A stretch of 64,000 nucleotides of DNA from Chloroflexota bacterium (GTDB taxonomy: Bacteria; Chloroflexota; Dehalococcoidia; Lucifugimonadales; UBA3495). The notes beneath the pieces are model-generated. The model had not been told where the DNA came from and did not search any database. It worked only from the letters and a program-made list of their open reading frames with translations. Below are positions 17,145 through 26,052 of the stretch, in pieces (positions within the stretch are counted from its first letter, which is position 1; every line of letters starts with the position of its first letter). Location: positions 1 to 64,000 of the forward strand of contig JAPPGG010000062.1 of NCBI GenBank assembly GCA_028875055.1, given 5' to 3'. The position numbers and the translations under genes were made by a program.

Positions 17145-18026
17145 ATGTCAACCGGTATTGTAATTGTCCAGCAACAGGAACGCATGGTGGTCCAGCGCTT
17201 TGGTCGGTTCGACCGGGTGGTCGGACCCGGTTTCCGGTTTCTCGTACCGATAATCTTCAATGGAACCAAGGTGGGCATTTGGGAAAGAACTCAAAGGGTG
17301 CCCACCCAGAAGTACATTACCACCGACAACGTGGTGGTTGACATGGATTTTGTCATCTACTACCAGGTTCTGCCTGATGAGGACAACCCTCGCCGGGCGG
17401 TCCTGGACGTGCAGGACTTCGAAATTGCCGTGGTGAATCTGGCCGTAGCGGAACTGAGGTCCATAATTGGAAATATCACCCTGGCCGACGCCCTGGCCGA
17501 AAGGGAGAGGATCCAGAGCCAGCTTCAGATGGCATTGGATGAGAATACGGGCAGGTGGGGCGTAAAGGTGCGAAACGTGGCCATCAACGAGATAGACCCT
17601 CCCCCTGGCGTGAAGCAGGCCATGGAGCGGGAGAAGTCAGCGGCGGCCATCAAGACCGCTGAAATTACCGAGTCCGAAGGCCAGCGACAGGCCCAGATAA
17701 ATCGTGCTGAAGGCGAGAAACAGTCGGCGATCCTACAGGCGGAAGGCAACCGGCAGGCTGCTATCCTGGAAGCGGAGGGCGACCAGCAGGCGACGGTCTT
17801 GCGGGCCCAGGGTTTCAGCACTGCCCTGGAACGAATCTACAATGTGGCCAACAACGTCGATGCCAAGACCATGAGTCTCCAGTATTTTGATACCCTGAAA
17901 TCCCTGGGTTCCAGCCCCTCTACCAAGTTCATTTTTCCCATGGAATTCACCTCCATGCTCTCGCCTTTCCTGGGAATGGGCAACAACCAGCAACCCAGCA
18001 ACGGCGGAGACAACAGTCAAGGCTGA
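17145..18026 (+). CDS. SPFH/Band 7 (slipin/stomatin-like) protein
   Basis: The 293-residue protein has the SPFH core from about residue 5 (VQQQERMVVQRFGRF...GPGFRFLVPI) to 165 and a long heptad-like helix rich in Gln, Glu and Ala (about residues 160-225), typical of oligomerising stomatin/paraslipin proteins. The usual N-terminal membrane helix is short or absent. A GGGGAGG site lies four bases before the ATG. It is paired with the NfeD protease upstream, the arrangement known for slipins. A terminator follows. Confidence 0.88.
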   Translation: MSTGIVIVQQQERMVVQRFGRFDRVVGPGFRFLVPIIFNGTKVGIWERTQRVPTQKYITTDNVVVDMDFVIYYQVLPDEDNPRRAVLDVQDFEIAVVNLAVAELRSIIGNITLADALAERERIQSQLQMALDENTGRWGVKVRNVAINEIDPPPGVKQAMEREKSAAAIKTAEITESEGQRQAQINRAEGEKQSAILQAEGNRQAAILEAEGDQQATVLRAQGFSTALERIYNVANNVDAKTMSLQYFDTLKSLGSSPSTKFIFPMEFTSMLSPFLGMGNNQQPSNGGDNSQG

Positions 18027-18055
18027 CGTCCACTGTCCCGCCCCAGACAGGAAAG

Positions 18056-18079
18056 CCCCCTTGGCCGATGCCAAGGGGG
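18056..18079 (+). terminator. Intrinsic terminator after the SPFH gene
   Basis: A perfect ten-base stem (CCCCCTTGGC against GCCAAGGGGG) with a four-base loop is followed by TTTAGTT. Confidence 0.8.
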
Positions 18080-18123
18080 TTTAGTTATCCTGTAAGTGTC
18101 CTGGCGGGTGTCGACTTCCGGCC

Positions 18124-18780
18124 CTAACCGTCTCCCTGGGTCCTCAGGAGGCTGGGAAGCGCGATCAGTCCCTCGGAGGCGTCGCCAACCACGTCAGTCT
18201 CTCCGCGGTCGTGCAGCAGGGCGATGTGGGCGTTAATCAGCGAGTCGCACGAACTGGCATCCAGGTTGACCAGTCGCTCTTCCAGTCCGTCCACCAGCCC
18301 GGGAAGCCGTTCCCTGAGGAAGACGAGGCTCTCCTTCACGTTTCGCTTGGACGGCAGGTTGTCGCCAAACAGCAGAAGCTTGCTGGCGTGGGGATAAACC
18401 TCTATCAGGCTGTGCCCCCGTTCCGTAAGCCTGTGGTTCAGGCTCACTGCCCGGTAAACCAGCTTGGTAACGATGGACTTCTTGTTGGTGAAGAAGCAAC
18501 TGATTCCCATGCGAGCCAGTTCCAGCTCCGCCTGCCTTCCCTTTTTCTCCGGGGCATCCATCTGGCAGTCGCAGGTGGCTTCCAGGCAGCAAAGGCCGGT
18601 GGGAAGAGTCAGTGGACTGCCTATGGCAATGAGCCGGGGCATAAACGAAGAAGCCGATTCCAGCAGTTCGTCGTCGTCGGAGAAGAAGCTCGCCTCGACG
18701 ATTCTCGAATTTGAATCGATAACCGCCAGGGAACTGCGCTGGCGCGTGGAAGTCTTGAGGTCAACACCCATATAAAGCAT
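18124..18780 (-). CDS. DUF429-like protein (predicted RNase H-fold nuclease)
   Basis: The 218-residue product begins MLYMGVDLKTSTRQRSSLAVID, with the early Asp and following strands seen in DUF429 proteins, and later has FFTNKK, a conserved EVYPHAS and DSLINAHIALL. DUF429 is predicted to have an RNase H-like fold, but its function is not established. A Cys-rich patch (CCLEATCDCQ) lies near residue 90. The start chosen is the ATG at 18780; a longer frame to 18852 adds a non-conserved tail. It follows meaB by 78 bases and may share its transcript. Confidence 0.6.
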   Translation of the reverse strand: MLYMGVDLKTSTRQRSSLAVIDSNSRIVEASFFSDDDELLESASSFMPRLIAIGSPLTLPTGLCCLEATCDCQMDAPEKKGRQAELELARMGISCFFTNKKSIVTKLVYRAVSLNHRLTERGHSLIEVYPHASKLLLFGDNLPSKRNVKESLVFLRERLPGLVDGLEERLVNLDASSCDSLINAHIALLHDRGETDVVGDASEGLIALPSLLRTQGDG

Positions 18781-18858
18781 AGACAAACCCGTTCCCAGAA
18801 GAGTTGGACTAAACGAGAGGGCGGCTGATGTCAGCGGCCCTGGGGTAGGCAAAGAGAT

Positions 18859-19848
18859 TCACTCGTTACTCAGGAAGCTGGACCCCAGCGCTGCCGGATC
18901 TGCCAGCAGTTCCGAAGCCGCGGAGTAGGGTTCAAGCTTCCCATTTCCAATATCTTCAACAATTGATTGCAGTGTCTGTTCGCGCTCTATACGGGCTTTC
19001 AGCCGCTGAAACAGTTCCTCCTGGAGTGTCTCCAGGAACTCGGCGCGCCGCCTTTCGCCGCGCCGTTCCTCCAGGAGTGAACGATAGTCCCCTGCTCCCG
19101 CAGAGGTTGACAGGTAATTTCGGTGTGATTCTATCTCTTCCCAGAGTGCTTCAATGCCTTCGCCCCGGTCTGCCCTAGTCAGGACAACAGGGGGCTCCCA
19201 GTCCTGCGGTTCTGCCGCAATCTGGAGCATGGACCGGAGAGCGGCCGCCATGCGGTCTGCGCCTTCCCTGTCCGCTTTGTTCACCAGGAAGAGGTTGGCA
19301 ATCTCCAGGACCCCCGCCTTAAGGGTTTGAATGGTATCCCCCGATTCCGGCATCAGGGCGACCACTATCGTGTCAGCCACGCCCATGACGCCCAGTTCCG
19401 TTTGGCCGACGCCCACAGTTTCAACTATGATGACGTCTTTGCCGGCGGCATCCAGCACTCTGACTAGGCACTTGACCGTCCTGGGCAGACCGCCCCCCTG
19501 GCCCCGGGTGGATACGCTGCGTATGAACACACCCGAATCCAGGTAGTGGCGCTGCATTCGTATGCGGTCGCCGAGAATTGACCCGCCGCTAAAGGGACTG
19601 TCGGGGTCAACAGCTATAATTCCGACGGTAAGTCCGAGAGCTCGGAGGTGCCCGGTCAGGCGGTCAACCAGTGTGCTCTTGCCTACCCCGGGCGGACCGG
19701 TTAAGCCTATGGTGTAGGCATTACCGGTGTGGTGGTCCAGTTCTTTGATAACAGAGGTCACTGCCGGGAACCGCCGTTCCAGCGAGGTCATAATGCGGGA
19801 TATCACCCGCTGGTCTCCGCCCAACACCCTGGCAACGTCATCATTCAT
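18859..19848 (-). CDS. meaB: MeaB/ArgK-type GTPase for methylmalonyl-CoA mutase
   Basis: The 329-residue G3E GTPase protects and reloads the B12-dependent methylmalonyl-CoA mutase. It shows Walker A GPPGVGKSTLVD, DSPFSGGSILGDRIRM, the switch region IIVETVGVGQTE and the NKAD base motif. The ATG at 19848 gives MNDDVARVLGGD, a normal family start; a TTG upstream at 19914 would add an unlikely Phe-rich tail. No mutase gene is in this window. B12 dependence fits with the cobalt genes at the window start. Confidence 0.9.
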   Translation of the reverse strand: MNDDVARVLGGDQRVISRIMTSLERRFPAVTSVIKELDHHTGNAYTIGLTGPPGVGKSTLVDRLTGHLRALGLTVGIIAVDPDSPFSGGSILGDRIRMQRHYLDSGVFIRSVSTRGQGGGLPRTVKCLVRVLDAAGKDVIIVETVGVGQTELGVMGVADTIVVALMPESGDTIQTLKAGVLEIANLFLVNKADREGADRMAAALRSMLQIAAEPQDWEPPVVLTRADRGEGIEALWEEIESHRNYLSTSAGAGDYRSLLEERRGERRRAEFLETLQEELFQRLKARIEREQTLQSIVEDIGNGKLEPYSAASELLADPAALGSSFLSNE

Positions 19849-20233
19849 CCGGCAGAGACCCCGGCAGTGACCTTTGTTCCATTTACCATAACATTGTGAA
19901 AAAAATAGCGTCAAGGTATCTCAAAGGGGGATACCCACTCTGTCGTTTTTGCATTCCGACACATGCGCTATAAATGACACCCATCATCGTGATTTGCTTT
20001 ACGAAATACTGTCATTGCGAGGCCCAAACGTGTTTTTTTTGAAAATATAAAATTTGTCAAAAACGGGATTCAATAGCCTTACTTCGTGCCGGTCCCAGGG
20101 CGTCGAAGGCGCAGACTCCGGGAAGAGTCCCCCAAAAAGCGCTCCGGCCAGGAGCCTCGCGACACAACCTGCCCGCATGCCAAGGTTGCGTCCGGCCCTG
20201 GCCGGGACTGAGGAAAAAAGAGAAGATGAAAGG
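19849..20233. other. AT-rich intergenic region before meaB
   Basis: This 385-base gap has no supported gene. It contains T and A runs near 20030-20050, TTGACG on the minus strand near 19914 that could be a weak meaB -35 element, and the phrase TGTCATTGCGAGG (about 20010) typical of dispersed non-coding repeats. Confidence 0.35.
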
Positions 20234-22432
20234 TTAGTGGTGGAACCCGGTCTCAAACCCTCGTGCACTCGACGATATCAGCAGGTCGGGGCGGTGGCCC
20301 CAACGGCGCAGGAAGCGCCCGAAATTCTTGCGGCTGAGTTCATCACGCTGGCCGTCGTCCAGCTCGGTCCACTGCCGGTGTTCGTGCCGTACCATGGGCA
20401 GGCTGCTATCTGCCAGGACACGGTATCCCCTTTCTTTGAACTGGAAACAGTAGTCAATGTCCAGGTTACGGTAAAACCGGAATCCCTCGTGCATCAGCCC
20501 CACGTTACGTACCGCTTCACGCCGGAAGGCCATGCAATAGGCCTGCATGGCGTCCGCCTCGCCCTGCTCCACCTCTTCGTGGAAGTGCTGCATGTCATCG
20601 GTGGTAAGGCCGTAGGGTCCGAAGATTCCCACAGATTCGTCCGACAGCTGCTGAGCGATGGTCCCCAGCACGTCTCCGGTAATCTCGGTGGAAGCGTCCA
20701 ATATTACTATGTACTTGCCGCGGCTCAGTTTGACCCCGATGTTCTTGCCGGCAGCGTCCCCGATAACGTGGTCGCAGTGGACCACCCGAAAGTCGGGGTC
20801 GCGCTCCCGGTATCCTTCCAGCCAGTCGGCGGTTTCGTCGGTGGAACCGTTGTCTATGGCGATGATCTCAACGGAGTATGCGCCGGCATGGTCCCGAACT
20901 GCCGTTATGCAGCGTTGGATATCGTCAACATAATTGTAGGCATTTACAATGAAGGTGAAATCGTACCGGTCCGGTGAGTCCAGCCCCGATTCTACCTCTC
21001 TCGAGGACGACACCCAGTCCCAGCGCTCCTCCTGCTGTTCCAGGGGTGTCTTGGGACGGATTCGGGTTGCCTGGGGCGTATCCTGCACTACATACCCACT
21101 GGAAGCCAGCTCCCCCCGTAGGGAGTCCGCCGTGGCGTAGTCCACCTGGTCCCGCATGGCGGTCCGCTGGGTGGCGGCCGTAATTATCGCTTCCGGAAGC
21201 TGATAGGCGCTGGGAACCGTATCCAGGTCCAGCCCGAACACCCGGTCAAAGTCCAGCAGCAGAGACAGCTTGGCCTGGGGCGGCAACTCCGACCGCACCA
21301 TTCCCCAGGTTATGGCGAGGCCCGTGGGCAGGTCCAGGTCATTATTGACCGCTTCCCAGAACCTGGCACGCCATTCCTCCGTCTCCGTTGGCAGCTGGGA
21401 AAGCTCCGGAAGACCCTTCCACTCCCATACCCGGTTTCGGAGGTTGGACAGCGCCTTCTCGCTGGCCTTGAGGGAGTTGAAGGTAAAGTTCATCCGGTGG
21501 CGGTACCGTACCGTCATGCAGAGGTAGCGGAAGGAGAGGGGATCAATCCCCCGGGAAACCAGGTCGTCCAGCAGGAAAACGTTGCCCGACGACTTGGCCA
21601 TCTTGGCGCCGTCGGCCAGCAGGTGCTGGGCGTGGATCCAATAGTTGACGTGGGGGTCGCCGAAAGCGCCTTCACTCTGAGCGATTTCGTCCTCGTGGTG
21701 GGGGAAGACGTTGTCCACCCCGCCGGTGTGGATGTCAAAACGTTCGCCCAGGTACTTGTGGGCCATGGCGGAACATTCAATGTGCCAGCCAGGGAACCCT
21801 TCGCCCCACGGGCTGTCCCACTTGACATCCCGACCTGGTTCGGCCGCCTTCCAGAGAGTAAAATCCCTGGGATCCCGTTTCAACGGATCGGCGTCGGCGC
21901 GTACGCCTTCCAGCAGGTTGCCGCCCACGTTCCGGGAAAGGCCGCCGTACTTGGAAAACTGCGGCACATCGAAATAGACGTTTCCGCCGGTCTCGTAGGC
22001 ATATCCGTTGGCCATTAGCTGCTCCACCATGGCCACCATTTCCGGAATGTGGTCGGTGGCCCAGGGAAAAACATGGGCGGGAAGAATGTTTACCCGTTCC
22101 TCGTCCTGGTAGAAGCTTTCAGCGTAGAACTGGGCGATTTCCTGGATGGTCTTGCCTTCCGCCAGGGCCGCCATGATCATCTTGTCGCCGCCGGCCTCGA
22201 CCAGCTCCTGGCGCATATGGCCCACGTCGGTTATGTTCTTGACGTGGTAAACGTCCAGCCCCTGCACCATCAACGCCCGGCGAATCCAGTCGGCCATCAT
22301 ATAGGTGCGGAGATTGCCAATATGGGCGTACCGGTACACGGTGGGCCCACAGGTGTACATCTTGATTTTTCCAGGTTCGATGGGGTGGATTTCATCCAAC
22401 TGTTTTGTCAGTGTGTTGTAAAGGCGCAGCAA
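20234..22432 (-). CDS. cysS: Cysteinyl-tRNA synthetase fused to a family 2 glycosyltransferase
   Basis: The 732-residue chain has two complete parts. Residues 1-460 are a cysteinyl-tRNA synthetase: zinc ligands Cys28 (YTCGPT), Cys220 (HIECSAM) and the HHEDE at 245-249, HIGN at 37-40, KMAKS at 277-281, and the normal C-terminal end (YATADSLRGELASSGYVVQDTPQATR). After a linker, residues 490-700 are a GT-A glycosyltransferase of family 2 (FTFIVNAYNYVDDIQRCI, AIDNGSTDET, GKNIGVKLSRGKYIVILDAS). No stop or ribosome site lies between them. The TTG start follows a GGAGGT site. The first part should charge tRNA-Cys; the second should transfer a sugar to an unknown acceptor. Confidence 0.9.
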   Translation of the reverse strand: MLRLYNTLTKQLDEIHPIEPGKIKMYTCGPTVYRYAHIGNLRTYMMADWIRRALMVQGLDVYHVKNITDVGHMRQELVEAGGDKMIMAALAEGKTIQEIAQFYAESFYQDEERVNILPAHVFPWATDHIPEMVAMVEQLMANGYAYETGGNVYFDVPQFSKYGGLSRNVGGNLLEGVRADADPLKRDPRDFTLWKAAEPGRDVKWDSPWGEGFPGWHIECSAMAHKYLGERFDIHTGGVDNVFPHHEDEIAQSEGAFGDPHVNYWIHAQHLLADGAKMAKSSGNVFLLDDLVSRGIDPLSFRYLCMTVRYRHRMNFTFNSLKASEKALSNLRNRVWEWKGLPELSQLPTETEEWRARFWEAVNNDLDLPTGLAITWGMVRSELPPQAKLSLLLDFDRVFGLDLDTVPSAYQLPEAIITAATQRTAMRDQVDYATADSLRGELASSGYVVQDTPQATRIRPKTPLEQQEERWDWVSSSREVESGLDSPDRYDFTFIVNAYNYVDDIQRCITAVRDHAGAYSVEIIAIDNGSTDETADWLEGYRERDPDFRVVHCDHVIGDAAGKNIGVKLSRGKYIVILDASTEITGDVLGTIAQQLSDESVGIFGPYGLTTDDMQHFHEEVEQGEADAMQAYCMAFRREAVRNVGLMHEGFRFYRNLDIDYCFQFKERGYRVLADSSLPMVRHEHRQWTELDDGQRDELSRKNFGRFLRRWGHRPDLLISSSARGFETGFHH

Positions 22433-22441
22433 AGCTCCAAT

Positions 22442-22447
22442 ACCTCC
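22442..22447 (-). promoter_or_regulatory. Ribosome binding site fixing the cysS TTG start
   Basis: GGAGGT on the minus strand lies nine bases before the TTG at 22432. No ATG is available in frame near the family's normal N-terminus. Confidence 0.65.
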
Positions 22448-22608
22448 TTCGCACGCCCCGGGCAAACAAGAGCAAAACCGTGAACTGCGGGGCCTGAGGC
22501 GATTTTCAGGGCAGAAAATTGCAAATCCTTGCCGCTTCTACCCGGAAATCGAATATTGCCCCAAGTTTAGCATTATTGATTCAGCTTTGCATCCGACTTG
22601 GAGCGCAG

Positions 22609-22751
22609 GGGTGTCCGTCAAATTTTTGGGGAATGCCTGGTGGGGCCCCGTTGCAGGCCGTCGCTGTAGGGGCGCAGGGCCCTGCGCCCCTACCTTAGCT
22701 TTCGATATCTGCCCCTATCCAGTTGCTCTACCAAAATCTTGACGGACACCC
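22609..22751. mobile_element. MITE-like element with 9-bp target duplication
   Basis: The 143-base element begins GGGTGTCCGTCA and ends with its exact reverse complement TGACGGACACCC; the ends continue to pair imperfectly for several more bases. The nine bases GGAGCGCAG stand directly on both sides (22600-22608 and 22752-22760), as expected for a target-site duplication. Inside is a perfect 28-base palindrome (22666-22693, gtaggggcgcaggg and its complement). It carries no gene, so a transposase elsewhere would have to move it. Confidence 0.75.
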
Positions 22752-22768
22752 GGAGCGCAGGACGGGGC

Positions 22769-22871
22769 AATCTCGTGTTGCATAGAAGCTGATATTTTAA
22801 GCACTGGCAATGTCGCCCTGATCCAGGCCGAAGCGCTCAGAGAGACAGTCAGTTAAGGCGCGATTGCCCTG
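22769..22871 (+). repeat. Dispersed repeat family B, copy 1
   Basis: The stretch aligns with 52539-52663, sharing the blocks AATCKCGT, GCTGAT..TTTAA, AATGTCGC, CAGTCAGTTAAGG and GATTG.CCTG, but lacks that copy's inner hairpin. It sits in the 720-base gap between cysS and the CaiB-type gene. The remainder, 22872-23152, shows no gene. Confidence 0.65.
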
Positions 22872-23152
22872 GAATAAATGGCCTGGCAGTGAGGGAAAGT
22901 CTGACTGGCCCAATTCGTCGGGCTTGTTGGACAGGCCTCTTTGGAATGACAGCTTGGCAGCCTAAAATCCGGGTCTCTCCCGGCAGCCACGGGAGAAAGG
23001 CCCGGATAATTAATGAGGTCAAATGAGATTAAAAGGTGGTGATATGCAACTTTATGCCGTCCAGGTCCAGTTTAACCCTTGCACTTGACCTGGGAGGCAG
23101 GCAAGCGCCTGTTGTGCCTTGCCCCGGGCCAGAAAAAACTAAGCGAGGACCT

Positions 23153-24967
23153 TTACGGAACGGAAACAATGCCCCGGCTCTTGAGGGCGGCGACCCGTTC
23201 TGCCGGAAAGCCGATCTCTTTCAATATTTCATCCCCGTCGGTACCCAGCAGTGGTGTGGGATGCCCCACCCGCATGGGTGTTGCCGTCAGATGCGCAGTA
23301 TTGCCCAGGTGATCGGCCCTTCCCTGCCCGGGGTGTTCCCTGGTCACAATCAACCCGGCCTCCCTGACCTGCGCCAGGTCCCGAAAGTCGCCAATGCCAA
23401 TGTTTGGCGCCGCGTCAATCCCCGCCTCTGCCAGGGTATTCAGCCAGTGGGATACTGGCCGCGCGCAAAATGCGTCTGCCAGTTGGGAGGTCAGCGACGC
23501 ATCCTCCAAAGCAGATGTGGAGCTGGCGGTGGATCCCGCCTGGCCCTTCAGGGCGCTGAATTCCGGCAACTGGAGAAGCCTCTCCCTCGCCTTATCATCA
23601 TTGCAGTGCACATAAATCCAGCCGTCGGCAGCCTGGTACAGCCTGGAAAAAGCCGACATCCCGCGAAGTCCCCGTCCCTCCGGTTCCTCCCGCCGGTGAC
23701 CTTCAAAGTCCAGGAAGTAGGGAGACTGGAGCAGTCCTGCAGTCAGCGCCAGCCCACTGTCAACCGACTGGCCTCTGCCCGTCCGACTTCGCTCGTGCAG
23801 GGCCAGGGCAACGGCATAGGCGCCCATCATCCCAGTCCCGTAGTCATTAACGGGATAGGGCATAAGCATGGGAGCATCGTCCCGCCCGCCACGGCGCACC
23901 TGCATTCCGCTGGTGGCCTGGGCCAGTTGCTCCCAGCCTGGGCGTTCGCTCCAGGGCCCGTCGTAACCGTAAGCGTTAAGGGAGGCGTACACCAGGCCGG
24001 GCTTGCGCTTCTTCAGGCTTTCATAGTCCAGTCCCAGCTTTGCCAGGCTGCCCTTCCGGTAGTTCTCCACTACCACGTCGGCAGTCTCCAGCAATTCAAA
24101 GAAAACCTCTCTGCCCTCTTCCTGTTTCAGGTCCAGCATTATGCTGCGCTTGCCGCGGTTTACATCCATGGAACCCGACTGGTCATAGGGGCGGGATGGG
24201 TCGTCAATCTTGATGACATCGGCCCCGTACTCCGCCAGCGTGCGCCCGCAGGTGGGCCCCGCCAGCACAATGCACAAGTCCAGCACCCGCACGCCCTGCA
24301 GAGCGCTTGTCAGCGCTTCCTTCATGGATCTCTGGGTTTCCGAACTGGCGGGCTTGCTCTGCCCCAGTTCCTCCAGAATCTGGGCGGTGTGTTCACCCAG
24401 GAGGGGCGCGCGGCCCTGTATGGCGCCGGGCGTGCCCCGGAGCCGCACCTGAACGCCGGGTTGCTTCATCCGTCCCAGGTCGGCATCCTCCACCTCCACC
24501 ACCATCCTTGCCTCCACGGGGTGGGGGTGGTCCAGCCACTCTTCGACGGTCTTGCAAACGGTACAGGCGCCGCCGGCTGCGCTGATGGCCTCCTGCCATT
24601 CCACCGAAGTCCGCTGTCTGAAGGTCTCCTCAAACCGCTGGACCCACATGTCCGCGGTCTCCAGGTCCAGGGGCTTGCCGAAGTCCGCCACCGCATCAGG
24701 TCCCCAGGAAGGGTTGCCGGCAGCCTCAAGAAACTGGTGCACAAAGCGTTGGTAGTTGCCGTGATTCTGGACCCAGCGCCCGTCGGCGCACTGGTACTGG
24801 CGCTGCATGGGCAGTCGGGGCTGGTTGCGCGGGTCCGGGTCTTCCTGGTCGTGGAACTTCACGAGGTGCCGACCCATAGCGGTAAACATGGCATCGTACA
24901 GCGGAACTTCAATGCGTTGTCCCTTGCTATTTCGGTCCCGGGCACAGAGCGCCATGGTGACGGCCAC
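23153..24967 (-). CDS. CaiB/BaiF CoA-transferase, C-terminal part of a frameshifted tandem gene
   Basis: This roughly 600-residue open frame holds the second half of one CaiB/BaiF domain (from RIEVPLYDAMFTAMGRHL) and then a whole second domain starting ALQGVRVLDLCIVLAGPTCGRTLAEYGADVIKIDDP, with DVNRGKRSIMLDLK, VVVENYRKGS and GLVYASLNAYGYDGP. Family III CoA-transferases move CoA between carboxylic acids through a catalytic Asp. The first half of domain one lies in another frame just upstream (to 25500). One missing base near 24970 separates them, so the intact gene would encode about 780 residues. The second domain may still be expressed if translation restarts. Confidence 0.8.
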   Translation of the reverse strand: MAVTMALCARDRNSKGQRIEVPLYDAMFTAMGRHLVKFHDQEDPDPRNQPRLPMQRQYQCADGRWVQNHGNYQRFVHQFLEAAGNPSWGPDAVADFGKPLDLETADMWVQRFEETFRQRTSVEWQEAISAAGGACTVCKTVEEWLDHPHPVEARMVVEVEDADLGRMKQPGVQVRLRGTPGAIQGRAPLLGEHTAQILEELGQSKPASSETQRSMKEALTSALQGVRVLDLCIVLAGPTCGRTLAEYGADVIKIDDPSRPYDQSGSMDVNRGKRSIMLDLKQEEGREVFFELLETADVVVENYRKGSLAKLGLDYESLKKRKPGLVYASLNAYGYDGPWSERPGWEQLAQATSGMQVRRGGRDDAPMLMPYPVNDYGTGMMGAYAVALALHERSRTGRGQSVDSGLALTAGLLQSPYFLDFEGHRREEPEGRGLRGMSAFSRLYQAADGWIYVHCNDDKARERLLQLPEFSALKGQAGSTASSTSALEDASLTSQLADAFCARPVSHWLNTLAEAGIDAAPNIGIGDFRDLAQVREAGLIVTREHPGQGRADHLGNTAHLTATPMRVGHPTPLLGTDGDEILKEIGFPAERVAALKSRGIVSVP

Positions 24968-25500
24968 GGCGCTACAATGGCCGAGAAAGTGCTGGCAATG
25001 GGGAGCGGCGAATACAGGGGTTCATCGGACCCTTCTACCTTGGGATAAAGCCCGGTACTTGCCCCGATAATCGGCTCCCAGCCCTGCCGGTTCCTGTCGG
25101 GATGGTGTTCCCCAAACCCGGGAAGCGAACAATAGACCAGCCGGGGATTGGCGGAAGCCAGCTCTTCGTAGCCCAGCCCCAGGCGATCCATGACTCCGGG
25201 GCGAAAGTTTTCGATCAGGACATCTGATTCCAGGGCCAGCTTCCTCGCCGTTTCCCGGCCGGAATCGGTCTTGAGGTCCAGTGAAATGGACCTCTTCCCC
25301 CGGTTCCAGGTGGCAAAGGCCGTTTCTTTTCTAGCCGGGTCCCCCTCCGGCCGCTCCACCTTTATTACCTCGGCGCCCTGGTCCGAAAGAAGCATCCCCA
25401 GGAGCGGTCCGGCTATGTAGTGACCGAAGTCCAGGACTTTCAGGCCCCGCAGAGCGCCACCGGTGGTTTCGCTCCTGGCTGCTGCACTAGTCATTCTCAT
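24859..25500 (-). CDS. CaiB/BaiF CoA-transferase, N-terminal part of the frameshifted tandem gene
   Basis: From the ATG at 25500, overlapping the upstream stop by one base (TAATGA), the frame reads ALRGLKVLDFGHYIAGPLLGMLLSDQGAEVIKVERPEGDPAR...WNRGKRSISLDLK, a clear CaiB/BaiF N-terminal domain, as far as SPLPIASTFSAIVA. It then leaves frame near 24970, and the next 35 or so residues are unrelated. Inserting one G into gcgcc restores the reading SAIVAAVAVTMALCARDRN. Either the gene is recently broken or the assembly has a one-base error. Confidence 0.8.
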   Translation of the reverse strand: MRMTSAAARSETTGGALRGLKVLDFGHYIAGPLLGMLLSDQGAEVIKVERPEGDPARKETAFATWNRGKRSISLDLKTDSGRETARKLALESDVLIENFRPGVMDRLGLGYEELASANPRLVYCSLPGFGEHHPDRNRQGWEPIIGASTGLYPKVEGSDEPLYSPLPIASTFSAIVAPWPSPWRSVPGTEIARDNALKFRCTMPCLPLWVGTS

Positions 25501-25874
25501 TACTCCGAAAGTTCGATGGTGACCTGGGCTCCGGAACTGACCTGCTTGAATACAACCGGGTCGCCCGTAACCCTTCCGATGATGGTTACCGCGCTGGCGG
25601 GCCGAATCTCTTCGCCCCGGCTGGCCGGGGTTGGCCCGAAGAAAATGCAAAAGGCCCGGCCCGGAGGCCAGTAACCCAGGTCTCCCAGGTCAACTACCTC
25701 GCGGCCATCCTCCAGGCTGGCGTCGACGGGGATCCCGAAATAAATCTCGTCACCCCATGTATTGGTCGAAGCGGTAATGGGCAGCGCCGCCGCCACTGCC
25801 CTGGCCGTCACGGACCCGTTCAAGGTGGCTTCAACTTCCAGGCCACCTGCAATTATGCGAATCTCTTGCGCCAT
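25500..25874 (-). CDS. Cyclophilin-like (TM1367-type) protein
   Basis: The 124-residue protein matches the small cyclophilin-like family: ALPITASTNTWGDEIYFGIPV, VVDLGDLGYWPPGRAFCIFFGPTPAS and ITIIGRVTGD. These proteins share the cyclophilin barrel, but prolyl isomerase activity has not been shown for them, and their role is not established. A GGGAG site lies six bases before the ATG. The stop overlaps the start of the CaiB-type gene, so the two are translated together. Confidence 0.78.
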   Translation of the reverse strand: MAQEIRIIAGGLEVEATLNGSVTARAVAAALPITASTNTWGDEIYFGIPVDASLEDGREVVDLGDLGYWPPGRAFCIFFGPTPASRGEEIRPASAVTIIGRVTGDPVVFKQVSSGAQVTIELSE

Positions 25875-26052
25875 GTAGCGCTCCCTTTTCGGAAATTACG
25901 AATGAAATCCAAACCACTATCCGCAGGGCCGTGAACCCCGGGATATTGCCTGATAGCCAATAGTTTGCTGGCCGGCGGCTGCTTCCGGCAAGTACCCGGG
26001 TTCCGCCCCGTCCCTCATTTGTCGGGAAAGAGGCTGCTATCAATATCATGGA

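Noticed and set aside
19999-20268. An 89-residue open frame on the minus strand
   Set aside because: It overlaps the end of the fusion gene, has no ribosome site and no family resemblance.
20234-22432. MshC-type mycothiol ligase instead of CysRS
   Set aside because: The protein has the full CysRS C-terminal region, which MshC lacks.
23036-25048. A 670-residue open frame on the plus strand
   Set aside because: It is antisense to the CaiB/BaiF frames, which have clear family motifs, and shows no domain of its own.
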